Shown in pieces: positions 1 to 12,000 of a stretch of DNA of 64,000 nucleotides (its first letter is position 1; each line of letters begins with the position of its first letter). The notes below the pieces were generated by a model, which made no database searches, was not told the DNA's origin, and saw only the letters and a program-made list of their open reading frames with translations. Source of the stretch: CAWCCP01 sp963701245 (GTDB taxonomy: Bacteria > Patescibacteriota > Saccharimonadia > Saccharimonadales > UBA4665). Position numbers and translations under genes: made by a program. The stretch covers positions 1-64,000 of the forward strand of contig OY969576.1 in the NCBI GenBank assembly GCA_963701245.1, in the 5' to 3' direction.

Positions 1-3000
1 GTATCGGGAGGTGCGGTAAACCTTAACAATAGTTCTAACTTCTCTACCAGTATAAACACCGGTACTTCCACTGGTGCCGTCAGCATCGGTAATACCTCCG
101 ATACTGGTGGCGTTGCAATTAATTCAGACGCCGCTTCCAACTTCACTACAGCTACTGGTCTCCTTACCTTACAGGGAGCTGGCGGTGTATCGGTCTTGAC
201 TCCAAATGCTTCAACTAGCAGTGGCATAACCATTCAATCCGGTAATGCAACCACATCAGGCAATGTGGCCGGTACGGTACTTATTGATACTGGTACCTTT
301 AGTGGGGCGGGGACAGGCACCATAAGCATAGGTACCTCCAATGCCAGTGCGATCAATATAGGCAATAACACTTCGGCTACAGTGACTACTCTTCAAGGCG
401 GAACAGGTGTCGCTGGCATAGATCTACTCGCAGGCATCGGTGGCGGTACCACCATCACTGCTTCCACGCCTTCCTCCGTCAGCAGTGGTGCCGGTACATC
501 TGCTGCTACCACCTTGACTGTCACTGGCGCAACCGGTGGTGCTGATACCGCGAACAGTCAAACAGCTGGTACTGGTGGTGCTCTAAGCTTTACTGCTGGT
601 ACTGGTGGTGCAACGACAGGCAACGCTACCTCAGCCGGTGGTGCCGGTGGTGCCATCAGCCTGACGACCGGTGCCGGTGGTGCCGATACGACTGGTGGTG
701 CGAATGGTGCCAACGTTGGTGGTAACGGTGGTACCTTCACCTTACAGGGAGGTGTCGGTGGCAATATCTCTACAACTGCTGCCGGTACAGCTGGTACTGG
801 TGGTAGCTTCACGATCCAAGGTGGTAACGGTGGTACTGCAGTTTCTGGTGCAACGAATGGCAATGGTGGAAATATTACCCTATCTGCTGGAGCTGCTGGG
901 GCAGGTGCGGGTACGGCAGGTAGTGTCGGTTCGGTTATTGTCAAGAATCAAAGCAACTCGACAACTGCCTTCCAGGTACAGAACACCAGCGGTTATAACG
1001 AACTCAGCGTTGATAGCACAAGTAACAACCAGGTTATCCTCGGTGCCTCCAATCATATCAATGGTCTACTGACCTTAGAAAACTCCACTAATGGTGATAG
1101 CGTCTCCATCTCTGCTGCAAATCAGACAAGTAATAACGTCGCCCTGTCTCTACCGAACGACAGCAATACGACAGACACCGTCTGTCTCCAAACCCTATCT
1201 AACTGTAGCTACTATCAAAGCTCTACGAATAACTACCTAGTACAAGTACCAAGCAGTAATTCAGCTGGTGTTCAGGGTGCAGATGTCATCTCACCAACGG
1301 CACCTAGTATTGTGGGACTCACTGTCAATGGGACGACCAATGCAACTAATGCGGTCGCTGCTCAGTTCAACCAAGCCGGCAACGCTGATGATGTCCAAGT
1401 CGTTACGACCAGCTCTGGCACTCAAACCAATGGTCTACTAGTAGAACGTAACAATGGCGTCACCGGTGCCACAACCAGCCTTCTCCATATCACCAACGCA
1501 GCTGGAACAGTCACCAACGCTCTGACTATTAGTGGTACCTACACCACACTCATCAATGCACCAACCTTCAATGTCAGTAACGCTGGTGTGGTGACCCTGC
1601 AAGGTAATCAAGCTCCAGACATCACCACAAACAATGTCTCCAGTGGCACCGCCACCAGTATTGCCATCCAACCTGGTAGTACTTCTACTAATAGTGGTAC
1701 ATCAGCAAACCTTACCTTACAAGGTGGTAACGAGACAGGAACTACTTCTACTGGTGGGAATGTAATAATAAATGGCGGTAGCGGTACTACTACCAATGGT
1801 GCAGTGAGTATTGGGACAGCTACAACTGCTAGTGTCACAATAGGCAATACCAGTCCTACGACAGTTACCCTTCAAGGCCAAGGAATCACTGACACTCTCA
1901 CCGGCAGTGCAACTGCACCAAGTGATGTAGTGAAGACATCCACTAACTCTACGTCTGCTTTCCAGGTACAGAATGCCAGCGGTGCCAGTGGGCTTCTGCT
2001 CAATGCAGATACTACCAACATGCGTCTTGGTGTTGACGTAACCTACGCTACCATGAGTTCACCTACTGGCTTGAATGCCTCAGCAGCCATCGGCAGTGGT
2101 GGTAGCCTGGTCAACACTACGATCTACTACTACAAAGTGACTGCCATTGATAGCCTTGGTGGCGAAACTACGCCTTCCACCGAACAATCGGCCACCGCCA
2201 CCGCCTCCGGTATTATTAACTTGTACTGGACTGCCGTAACAGGAGCTTCTGGCTATAACATCTACCGGTCTACAACTTCTGGTAGTGAAGTGTATCTCAC
2301 TACCGTACTATCTAACTACAGTCCCGGCAGTCCCTACCAGGACACTGGTACGATTACCCCAGGCACTGCCACACCACCATCAACGACAACTGCCTACGTC
2401 AGTACCAATGTCAGCACCAACCAAGGCCAGTTAACGGTTGGTGGTAGTGGCACACCGACTGGACAATTGTATGTATCTGGTGAGGTGCCAAGTGCAGCAG
2501 CTGGTTCGGCAGCAACTGGCTCTAATCCAACTGAGGTATACGTGCAGGGCAACTATGCCTATATCGTAGATCATACCACCAATAATTTACAGATATATGA
2601 CGTCAGTAACCCAGCAGATCCAGTGAAACAAATAACCACAACTACTGGAAGTACGCCACAGGATGTCTTTGTCTCCGGTGGCTATGCCTATATCACTGAC
2701 TCCAATGCCTTCCAAGTTATAAATGTCTATAACGTACACAGTCCGACCATAGACAGTACCACGGCTATAGGACCATCCGGCGGAACTAATCCATATGGCA
2801 TCTACGTCCAAGGTGACTATGCCTACGTGACTGATAACTTAGCCCAGAAGTTAGACATTTTCAACATCAGTAACCCGAACGCTCCGTTCAGTATTGGCAG
2901 CGTCGGGACTACTAGTGCTCCAAGAGATATTTATGTCCAGGGACAGTTTGCCTATGTCTCCGAGCACGGTGGCAATCTGATACAGATATTTAATGTGAGT

Positions 3001-6000
3001 AACCCAGCCAGTCCCTTTAGTTCTGGCTCAGTAACCACCAATGCCGGTCCCCAGGATGTCTACGTCCAAGGTCGCTACGCCTACGTTACTGACAACTCAG
3101 CGAATAACACCTTGCAAATTATTGATGTCTCTAATCCCGGTAGCGCGACGGTGGTCGGAAGTATAACCACAGGTTCTGCCCCCCAGGATGTCTACGTCCA
3201 AGGCCGTTATGCGTATGTGACAAATAATAGCGCCAATACTCTCCAAGTCATTGATGTTTCCAACCCAGCTGCTCCATTCAGTGTCGGTACAGTCACAACC
3301 GCTACTGGTCCATATGGTGTCTACGTAAATGGTGATTACGCGTTTGTGACAGACAACACTGCTAATAGCCTACAAACCTTTAACTTAGGTGGTGAGTATA
3401 GCCAACAACTAGCGGCTGGTGGTATTACTACGGGTACCCTGCAAACGAATGGTGATGCTACGATCAATGGTGATCTTGCCTTACAAGGTGGTTTGAGTGT
3501 GGGAACAAACACCAATATTAGTGGTAACTTAGGAGTCACTGGTTCCACCTATATCCAGGGAGCCGTCGGCATTGCAGGTGGCATCCAGGGCGGTGTTACA
3601 ATAAACAAAATCTCTACCCCTGCCGCTCCAACCGTCACACCGACCTGTGTCAGTGCGTGTACCGGGTCGTATAACTATACGGTGTCCGCTGTCTCTGCAT
3701 CAGGTGGTACCACTCCAGCTTCTACGGCGGGGACTACGGCAGTCCAAAACACGACCCTGAGTGCCAGCAACTACAACGTGGTAACATGGTTGCCGGTAGC
3801 TGGAGCGGTATCCTACAACCTCTATAGAACCGTTGGTGGCGCTTCACAAGGTCTCATTACTAATACCAGTGCTACCACATTTAAAGATACGGGAAGTGCA
3901 GCAACGAGCGGTGCTCCCACCCTTGATACCTCCGGTCAACTGACAGTAAATGGACCAGCAACTTTCGAAGATGACACCAACTCTGCGACTGCTTTCCAGG
4001 TGCAGAATTCCAGTGGTTATGACGAACTCAGTGTTGATTCTTCGAGCAATAACCAGGTTATCTTAGGTGCATCCAGCCATATTAATGGTTTACTTACTTT
4101 TGAAAACTCTACGAATAGCCAAACTGTCTCTCTCTCAGCTGCAAATCAAACGAGCAATAACGTTGCTCTCACCATACCGAATGACAGCAATACCACCGAT
4201 ACTATTTGTCTCCAGACATTAGCTAACTGTTCCAGCGTTGGTGGCGTCAGTACCTACATTAATAACCAGACGACACAGCAAACAAGTGCTAACTTTAATA
4301 TTCAAAGCTTGACTGGTCAGGTAGCTGCTAAGATTCAGGGTGCCAGCGGTCAAGACATTATTGATTTGTATAGCAGTGCAAGCAGTACGACTCCAGTAGA
4401 CAGCTTTAACAGTGCTGGTGATCAGGTGTTTGGTACCGCAGTCACTGGTAATCTCATTTCTGTGGCTACACAAACAACATCGAATACCGCCGGTACAGCC
4501 TTAAGCCTTCAGGGTGCAACGGGCAATGGTACCGGAGCTGGCGGTGCGATTTCTCTAACGGGTGGGGCGGCCGGTGGAACGGCAGGTGCCGCTGGCGGAG
4601 CCATTACTCTACTTGCAGGTAATGGTACTAGCGGTACTACTGGTGGTGCCGGTGGTGCCATAAATATTACCAGCGGTAACGGTCAAGGTAGTAATGTGCA
4701 GAATGCTGGTACGGTATCAATTGACACCGGCACTGCCGTAAATGGCGGCACCGGCACAATTAGCATTGGCACAAGCAATGCATCTATTATTAATCTGGGA
4801 AATACAAATACTGGAACTACCACTACTCTTCAAGGCGGAACAGGTGTCGCTGGCATAGATCTACTCGCAGGCATCGGTGGCGGTACCACCATCACTGCTT
4901 CCACGCCTTCCTCCGTCAGCAGTGGTGCCGGTACATCTGCTGCTACCACCTTGACTGTCACTGGCGCAACCGGTGGTGCTGATACCGCGAACAGTCAAAC
5001 AGCTGGTACTGGTGGTGCTCTAAGCTTTACTGCTGGTACTGGTGGTGCAACGACAGGCAACGCTACCTCAGCCGGTGGTGCCGGTGGTGCCATCAGCCTG
5101 ACGACCGGTGCCGGTGGTGCCGATACGACTGGTGGTGCGAATGGTGCCAACGTTGGTGGTAACGGTGGTACCTTCACCTTACAGGGAGGTGTCGGTGGCA
5201 ATATCTCTACAACTGCTGCCGGTACAGCTGGTACTGGTGGTAGCTTCACGATCCAAGGTGGTAACGGTGGTACTGCAGTTTCTGGTGCAACGAATGGCAA
5301 TGGTGGAAATATTACCCTATCTGCTGGAGCTGCTGGGGCAGGTGCGGGTACGGCAGGTAGTGTCGGTTCGGTTATTGTCAAGAATCAGGCAAATTCAGGT
5401 ACTGCTTTCCAAATCCAGAATGCCAATACATCGCCTGTATTCGAAGCCGGAACAATAACGAACACCACGAACTTGATAACTAACCCAGGGTTTGAAGGTG
5501 GTTCGACTGGCTGGTCAGCTTCAGGAGGTGGATCTGGTCTTTCGGTGACCCAGAATACGATTGTGGCAAATACGTACGATAGCGTCGCCAGCTTGAAAGT
5601 AGTGACTGCTAATGGTACTGCGAATACTGGTGCCCAAGTTTCAAGTGGTGCTGGTGGATTCACCACGACTATTGGCGCCGGAACCTATACGTTGGGCTTT
5701 TATGCAATGGCAACAACTAGTAATTTCAGCACCTTAAATGTCACGATTACAGGGGGCGGCGCACCAGCGTGTATTACCGGAGCTACAGTAGTCACAACAG
5801 GATTTACTCACTATACCTGTACATTTACCTCTGTGGGAAGCAATGTGAGTAATATCTTATTCGTCGTCAGCGATACGACGCAGCATACATTTTATATTGA
5901 CGGTGTACAGCTGGTCAGTGCAACCAGTCTATCGCCATACCAGGTCGGTTCCTTGTTGCTTAGGGGTGCCATAAGCAGTCCGGTAGAACTTCAAGACACC

Positions 6001-9000
6001 ACTAATTCCACAACAGCCCTACAAGTAGCAAATGCTGCAGGCAATGACCTACTTTCTGTTGATACGTTGAATGATCAGGTTATATTGGGTAACACTTCAA
6101 CCCAGACAGGTAAACTGTCCTTTGACTACAGTGGTTCATCCGGTGGTATAAGTGTCGTTCCAGCTAATCCAAGTTCAACTTCATATACCATTACTCTCCC
6201 AGCTGCAACAGGTACGGTCTGTCTTGCGGTAACGGGTGGCGGAAACTGTAGTGCGTCGGGAACTGGGTACGTGCAATTTGCTCCAACCGCTGCTCAGCAA
6301 GATAGTTCAACAAGCTCATCAATTTTCATAGATAAGACCGGTGCATCCGGCAACTTACTTCAGCTACAAGTAGGTACTGGTACTCCAACTAACGAGTTCA
6401 CTGTAGGCTATAGCGGTCTAGTAACGCTTCAAGGCGGCTTAACGCCAGATGTCACTACTGCAAGCGCAAGTAGCGGATCGGCTAATAGTATTACTATTCA
6501 GCCTGGTGGGACCTCAACAAACGGTGGTACCGCAGCAAACTTAATATTAGATGGCGGTAATGAATCGGGAACTGCTACGGCTACTGGTGGTAATGTAAAC
6601 ATTGATGCTGGTACTGGTAGTAGTTTTGCGAGTAACGGTGTAGTCAACATCGGTACCTCCAATGCCAGTGCGATCAATATAGGCAATAACACTTCGGCTA
6701 CAGTGACTACTCTTCAAGGCGGAACAGGTGTCGCTGGCATAGATCTACTCGCAGGCATCGGTGGTGGAACGACAATAAAAGGGACTACGCCTTCCTCCGT
6801 CAGCAGTGGTGCCGGTACATCTGCTGCTACCACCTTGACTGTCACTGGCGCAACCGGTGGTGCTGATACCGCGAACAGTCAAACAGCTGGTACTGGTGGT
6901 GCTCTAAGCTTTACTGCTGGTACTGGTGGTGCAACGACAGGCAACGCTACCTCAGCCGGTGGTGCCGGTGGTGCCATCAGCCTGACGACCGGTGCCGGTG
7001 GTGCCGATACGACTGGTGGTGCGAATGGTGCCAACGTTGGTGGTAACGGTGGTACCTTCACCTTACAGGGAGGTGTCGGTGGCAATATCTCTACAACTGC
7101 TGCCGGTACAGCTGGTACTGGTGGTAGCTTCACGATCCAAGGTGGTAACGGTGGTACTGCAGTTTCTGGTGCAACGAATGGCAATGGTGGAAGCATCGGC
7201 ATTCAAGGCGGTACGGCTGGAGCCGGTGCTGGTACTGCTGCCACTAATGGTGCCGTTAACATCAACAATAACTTCAATGGCGCAACGAACATTAATACTG
7301 GTAGTAGTACGGGAGCGGTAACTATAGGCAATAACGGTAATGCTGCCAATGCTGTCACCATTGATGCCGGTACTGCAGCCGCTAGCATCCAGATCGGTAA
7401 TTCTACTACAAGTCATGGTATTGAGATTGGGACGGGAGCAACCGTTGCTAGCGTTGACACGATTCTTATTGGTTCTAATAACTCAACTTCTACCACTACT
7501 CTTCAAGGCGGCAGCAGCTCAACGGCAGTAACCATTTTTGCTGCAGGCACCGGAACAGTTAGTATTGCCAATAACGGTACCGCCAATACTCTAGATCTAG
7601 GGGCGGTTAGCAATGATGCTGCAAACACGGTTAATATTAACAGTTATACTGGCGGCACTGCTGCTAAGGCGACAAATATAGGTAGCCTAGATAGCACTAG
7701 CTCTACCACTCTCCAAGGCGGTACCGGCACCAGTGCGGTAACAATTCAAGCTGGCAACAGCGGTACTATACTTATTGGTAACCAAGCCTCCTCAACGGCC
7801 AATACCATCACCATTGGTACCACTGGCTCTAGTACCAATAGCGACAACGTCACTATCGACAATACTTCTGGCGCTAACACTGCCAACATTACTATAGGTG
7901 GTAGCTCTAATACTGGAACTACTACCCTTCAAGGCCAAGGAATCACTGACACTCTCACCGGCAGTGCAACTGCACCTTCAGATACTTTGAAGTCATCCAC
8001 TAACTCGAGCACTGCTTATCAGATCCAGAACGCCGCAGGAGTTAATCTTCTCAATGTCGATACATCTGGCGGTAACGTCAATCTGGGTATCGGAGGCTCG
8101 CTACCGCCATTTGGCTACACGACAATAGGTGGAACTGTAGATACTCTTACTAATTTTGCAACTACAATCTCTGCAGATAGGTTCACTGCTTCCTACACGG
8201 GGTCACTCTCATCAATCTCGGTGTACGTCAGTAGTCTGGACGCGACCAACCGAAGCTACCTAGTGGGTCTCTATACCGACAGCTCTTTTATGGGCAATCC
8301 GGACCCAGGTACTCTCATTGCCTCCAGTGCCGTCAATACCCTCAGCGGCACCCCGGGTTGGAATACGGCCTCAATCCCGGCCGCGGCGGTGACGGCAGGC
8401 ACACATTACTGGCTGGTGTACTGGACAAACACCACGAGTAGTACTAAGAACGAAGAGTCTTATAACTCGGTCACGGGTGGGATGATCGACGCCGAAACAG
8501 ACACCTTCGGTAGTGCCACCATCTTGCCATCGACCTTCGTTCCAGCTGGCGCACCCGTGTCCAATATTTCGCATAGCATTTATGCAAGTTATGGGACAGG
8601 CAACTATGCCATAAGTCTGTCGAATAGTGGGAGCCTACTTGCAACTGGCGCAGCTACTTTTGAGGATGCCAGTAACTCCACCACCGCTTTCCAAGTCCAG
8701 AATGCTAGCGCTGCAAGTGTCTTGGGTGTGAATACAACTGCTGGATCCGTTGCACTTGGTTCTTCTAACGCAGTGAATGGAGATCTTGTCTTCAATAACT
8801 TCGGCAATACCAATACTGTCCAACTTGTATCTCCGGATGGCGTTGGTGGTACCGGAGCTGGTATTGCTCCGACGAGCAGCTACTCACTTGTATTACCGTA
8901 TTCAGCTCCGAGTGGTGGTCTCTGTCTTGAAACGAGTACTACATTTTCCACCCAGCTGGTATTTAGTGCTTGTGCGAACTCAAATGCCAGTATTACACTT

Positions 9001-12000
9001 GTCGCTGGTTCAGTGGCTGATGACACGACGACCACAGCGACTCAAACATACACTCCTACTAACGTCGGAGACCTGGTGACAGTACAATTGCTACTCCCGC
9101 AAGCGACTAATGATACAGTCAGCAGCATTGCAGAGCCTGACATGGTTGGAGGAGTATTAACAAAAGTCGCAGCAAGTCCATACTCTTCAGGCAACTACGG
9201 CCGTGTAGAAGAATGGATGGGTACCGTAGCCTCTACTTCCGCAACTAGCGGTAACAACACGATGACCTTTACCTACGCAGGTGGTAGCCCAGCTGCGGGT
9301 TATGAAATTGAAACTGAAGAATATACAGCTGTTGGTGTTAACGCTGGTACCACTTGGGGTGTTGATACAGCCGGTGCAAATGGTAATGCGATAGCTAACG
9401 CCACGATGGCCTGGACAAGCAACCTAACTGCCCAGGATGCAGGTGAGGCTTACGTTGGTTATGGTCAGAGTGTGGGTGGTGATGGCACTACTACTTGTAC
9501 CGCAAGCTTTAGTTGTACGGTGACCACAAAGACAAATGTTCTAGCATACAACCTTGATACCGCTGCCGATACAAACTATTCACTGACTGATACACAGTCG
9601 GCGAGCAGTAAATACAATACTGTTGGTGCCATCTTTGTCGCCTATGTCAGTAGTACGGCTATTAACAATGAGACCAATGTTCAGGAAGCGAACTTCAATG
9701 TACAAGCCGGTAGCAGTGGTACTGTTGCAGGCGTTTTGCAGGAAAATAGTTCAAATAACGCAGACATCGAAGATTACTACGGCAGCACAGGTACAGAACT
9801 CTTACAAGTCGAAAACGCTGGTCAATTGAATTTTGATAGTGCTAATACGATATCAACAAGTGCAGGAGCTTTAACACTTCAAGGATTTAGCGGCACTACA
9901 ATCAACACGCCTGCGGCAAGCGGTGCGGCGACCGGCAACATCAGCCTCACGACTGGTAATGTGACGTCTGGCGGATCTGCTTCCGGAAGTGTGTCAATAG
10001 ATGTTGGTACATCGACAGGAACTGCAGGCGCAATATCAATAGGCGACTCAAATGTGGCATCTGCGATAAATATTGGTAACACAATAAGCGGAAATACGTA
10101 TGCTTCAACTGTCAACGTCGCTACTACAAGCAATGCAACGAATGTACAGAGCGTTACAATCGGTTCATCTGCTGCAAATACAGGCAATACGGTTAAGCTG
10201 CAAGCTGATGCCACCACGCAAACATTAACGAATACCGGCGATATCATAAAAACAGCTACAAATAGTTCAACTGCTTACGAAGTGCAAAACGCTGATGGAG
10301 AAGCTGTTTTGCAAGCAAATACTACCGCAATAGTGAACGGCATTACTAACTACATTAGTGATAGCGAATTTGCCTTAGGTAGCGGAAACTGTCCGTTAAC
10401 TGACTGGACATCAGTTGGAAGTCCGACAACCTGTGCCCAAAATACCACTGCAGCTGATTCATACGAAGGTGTCACCTCCTTGAAATTAGTTACTACAACC
10501 GGCAGTCCGCTGCACCAGGGTGTTGCAACGACTGCCTTTACGGTTGCTTCACCACCTACCGCTGCAAGCGGAGCGGGCGAGTACTATGCGGTATCGTTCT
10601 ACGCGATGCAAACCGCTGGCGCTACTTTATTGACGGGTTCTAACTTCCAAGTTATTGCCGCAGGTGGTGGTAGTCCGACTGGTGCATGTACGATTAATGG
10701 TTTAGGCACAAATGCATTATCTGCTACCTACTTCCAACCAGTAACCTGTGACTTAACGTTCACTTCAGGTACGGGCATCACTTCAATTACGATTGAGACG
10801 ACCGGTAATGTCGCCACTGCAGATACTGTGTACATGGACGGTGTTCAGTTACAGCAAGTAACTACCGCAACGGGTACAGCTACTGGTTTGGTTGAAGGAG
10901 GGATTGCCCTTACCGGAGTAGTAACTAATCCGGTGACATTACAAAACGTCAGTAACTCAACAACAGCGCTTCAGGTACAAAATACCAGTGGTAATGACGT
11001 CTTGGACGTCAATACGGCAGCTGGTTCTGTTGCGCTCGGTGCTTCCAGTACTGTCAACGGAGACCTAGTCTTTAATAGCTCTGGTAACGCTAATGCAATA
11101 CAGCTTGTTGCACCAAATGGTGTTGGTGGGAATGGTGCCGGAATTGCCCCAAGTGGTTCTTACTCACTTGTATTACCGTATTCAGCTCCGAGTGGTGGTC
11201 TCTGTCTTGAAACGAGTACTACATTTTCCACCCAGCTGGTATTTAGTGCTTGTGCGAACTCAAATGCCAGTATTACACTTGTCGCTGGTTCAGTGGCTGA
11301 TGACACGACGACCACAGCGACTCAAACATACACTCCTACTAACGTCGGAGACCTGGTGACAGTACAATTGCTACTCCCGCAAGCGACTAATGATACAGTC
11401 AGCAGCATTGCAGAGCCTGACATGGTTGGAGGAGTATTAACAAAAGTCGCAGCAAGTCCATACTCTTCAGGCAACTACGGCCGTGTAGAAGAATGGATGG
11501 GTACCGTAGCCTCTACTTCCGCAACTAGCGGTAACAACACGATGACCTTTACCTACGCAGGTGGTAGCCCAGCTGCGGGTTATGAAATTGAAACTGAAGA
11601 ATATACAGCTGTTGGTGTTAACGCTGGTACCACTTGGGGTGTTGATACAGCCGGTGCAAATGGTAATGCGATAGCTAACGCCACGATGGCCTGGACAAGC
11701 AACCTAACTGCCCAGGATGCAGGTGAGGCTTACGTTGGTTATGGTCAGAGTGTGGGTGGTGATGGCACTACTACTTGTACCGCAAGCTTTAGTTGTACGG
11801 TGACCACAAAGACAAATGTTCTAGCATACAACCTTGATACCGCTGCCGATACAAACTATTCACTGACTGATACACAGTCGGCGAGCAGTAAATACAATAC
11901 TGTTGGTGCCATCTTTGTCGCCTATGTCAGTAGTACGGCTATTAACAATGAGACCAATGTTCAGGAAGCGAACTTCAATGTACAAGCCGGTAGCAGTGGT

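Noticed and set aside
558..944. Antisense Pro/Val-rich ORF opposite repeat A (also at 4995-5381 and 6879-7202)
   Set aside because: It appears three times only because the sense repeat does, has no ribosome binding site, and its composition is the complement of GGT/GCC-rich codons.
331..7192. Repeat array that might be CRISPR-like
   Set aside because: Units are long, coding, in frame and without short palindromic repeats or spacers; no cas genes.
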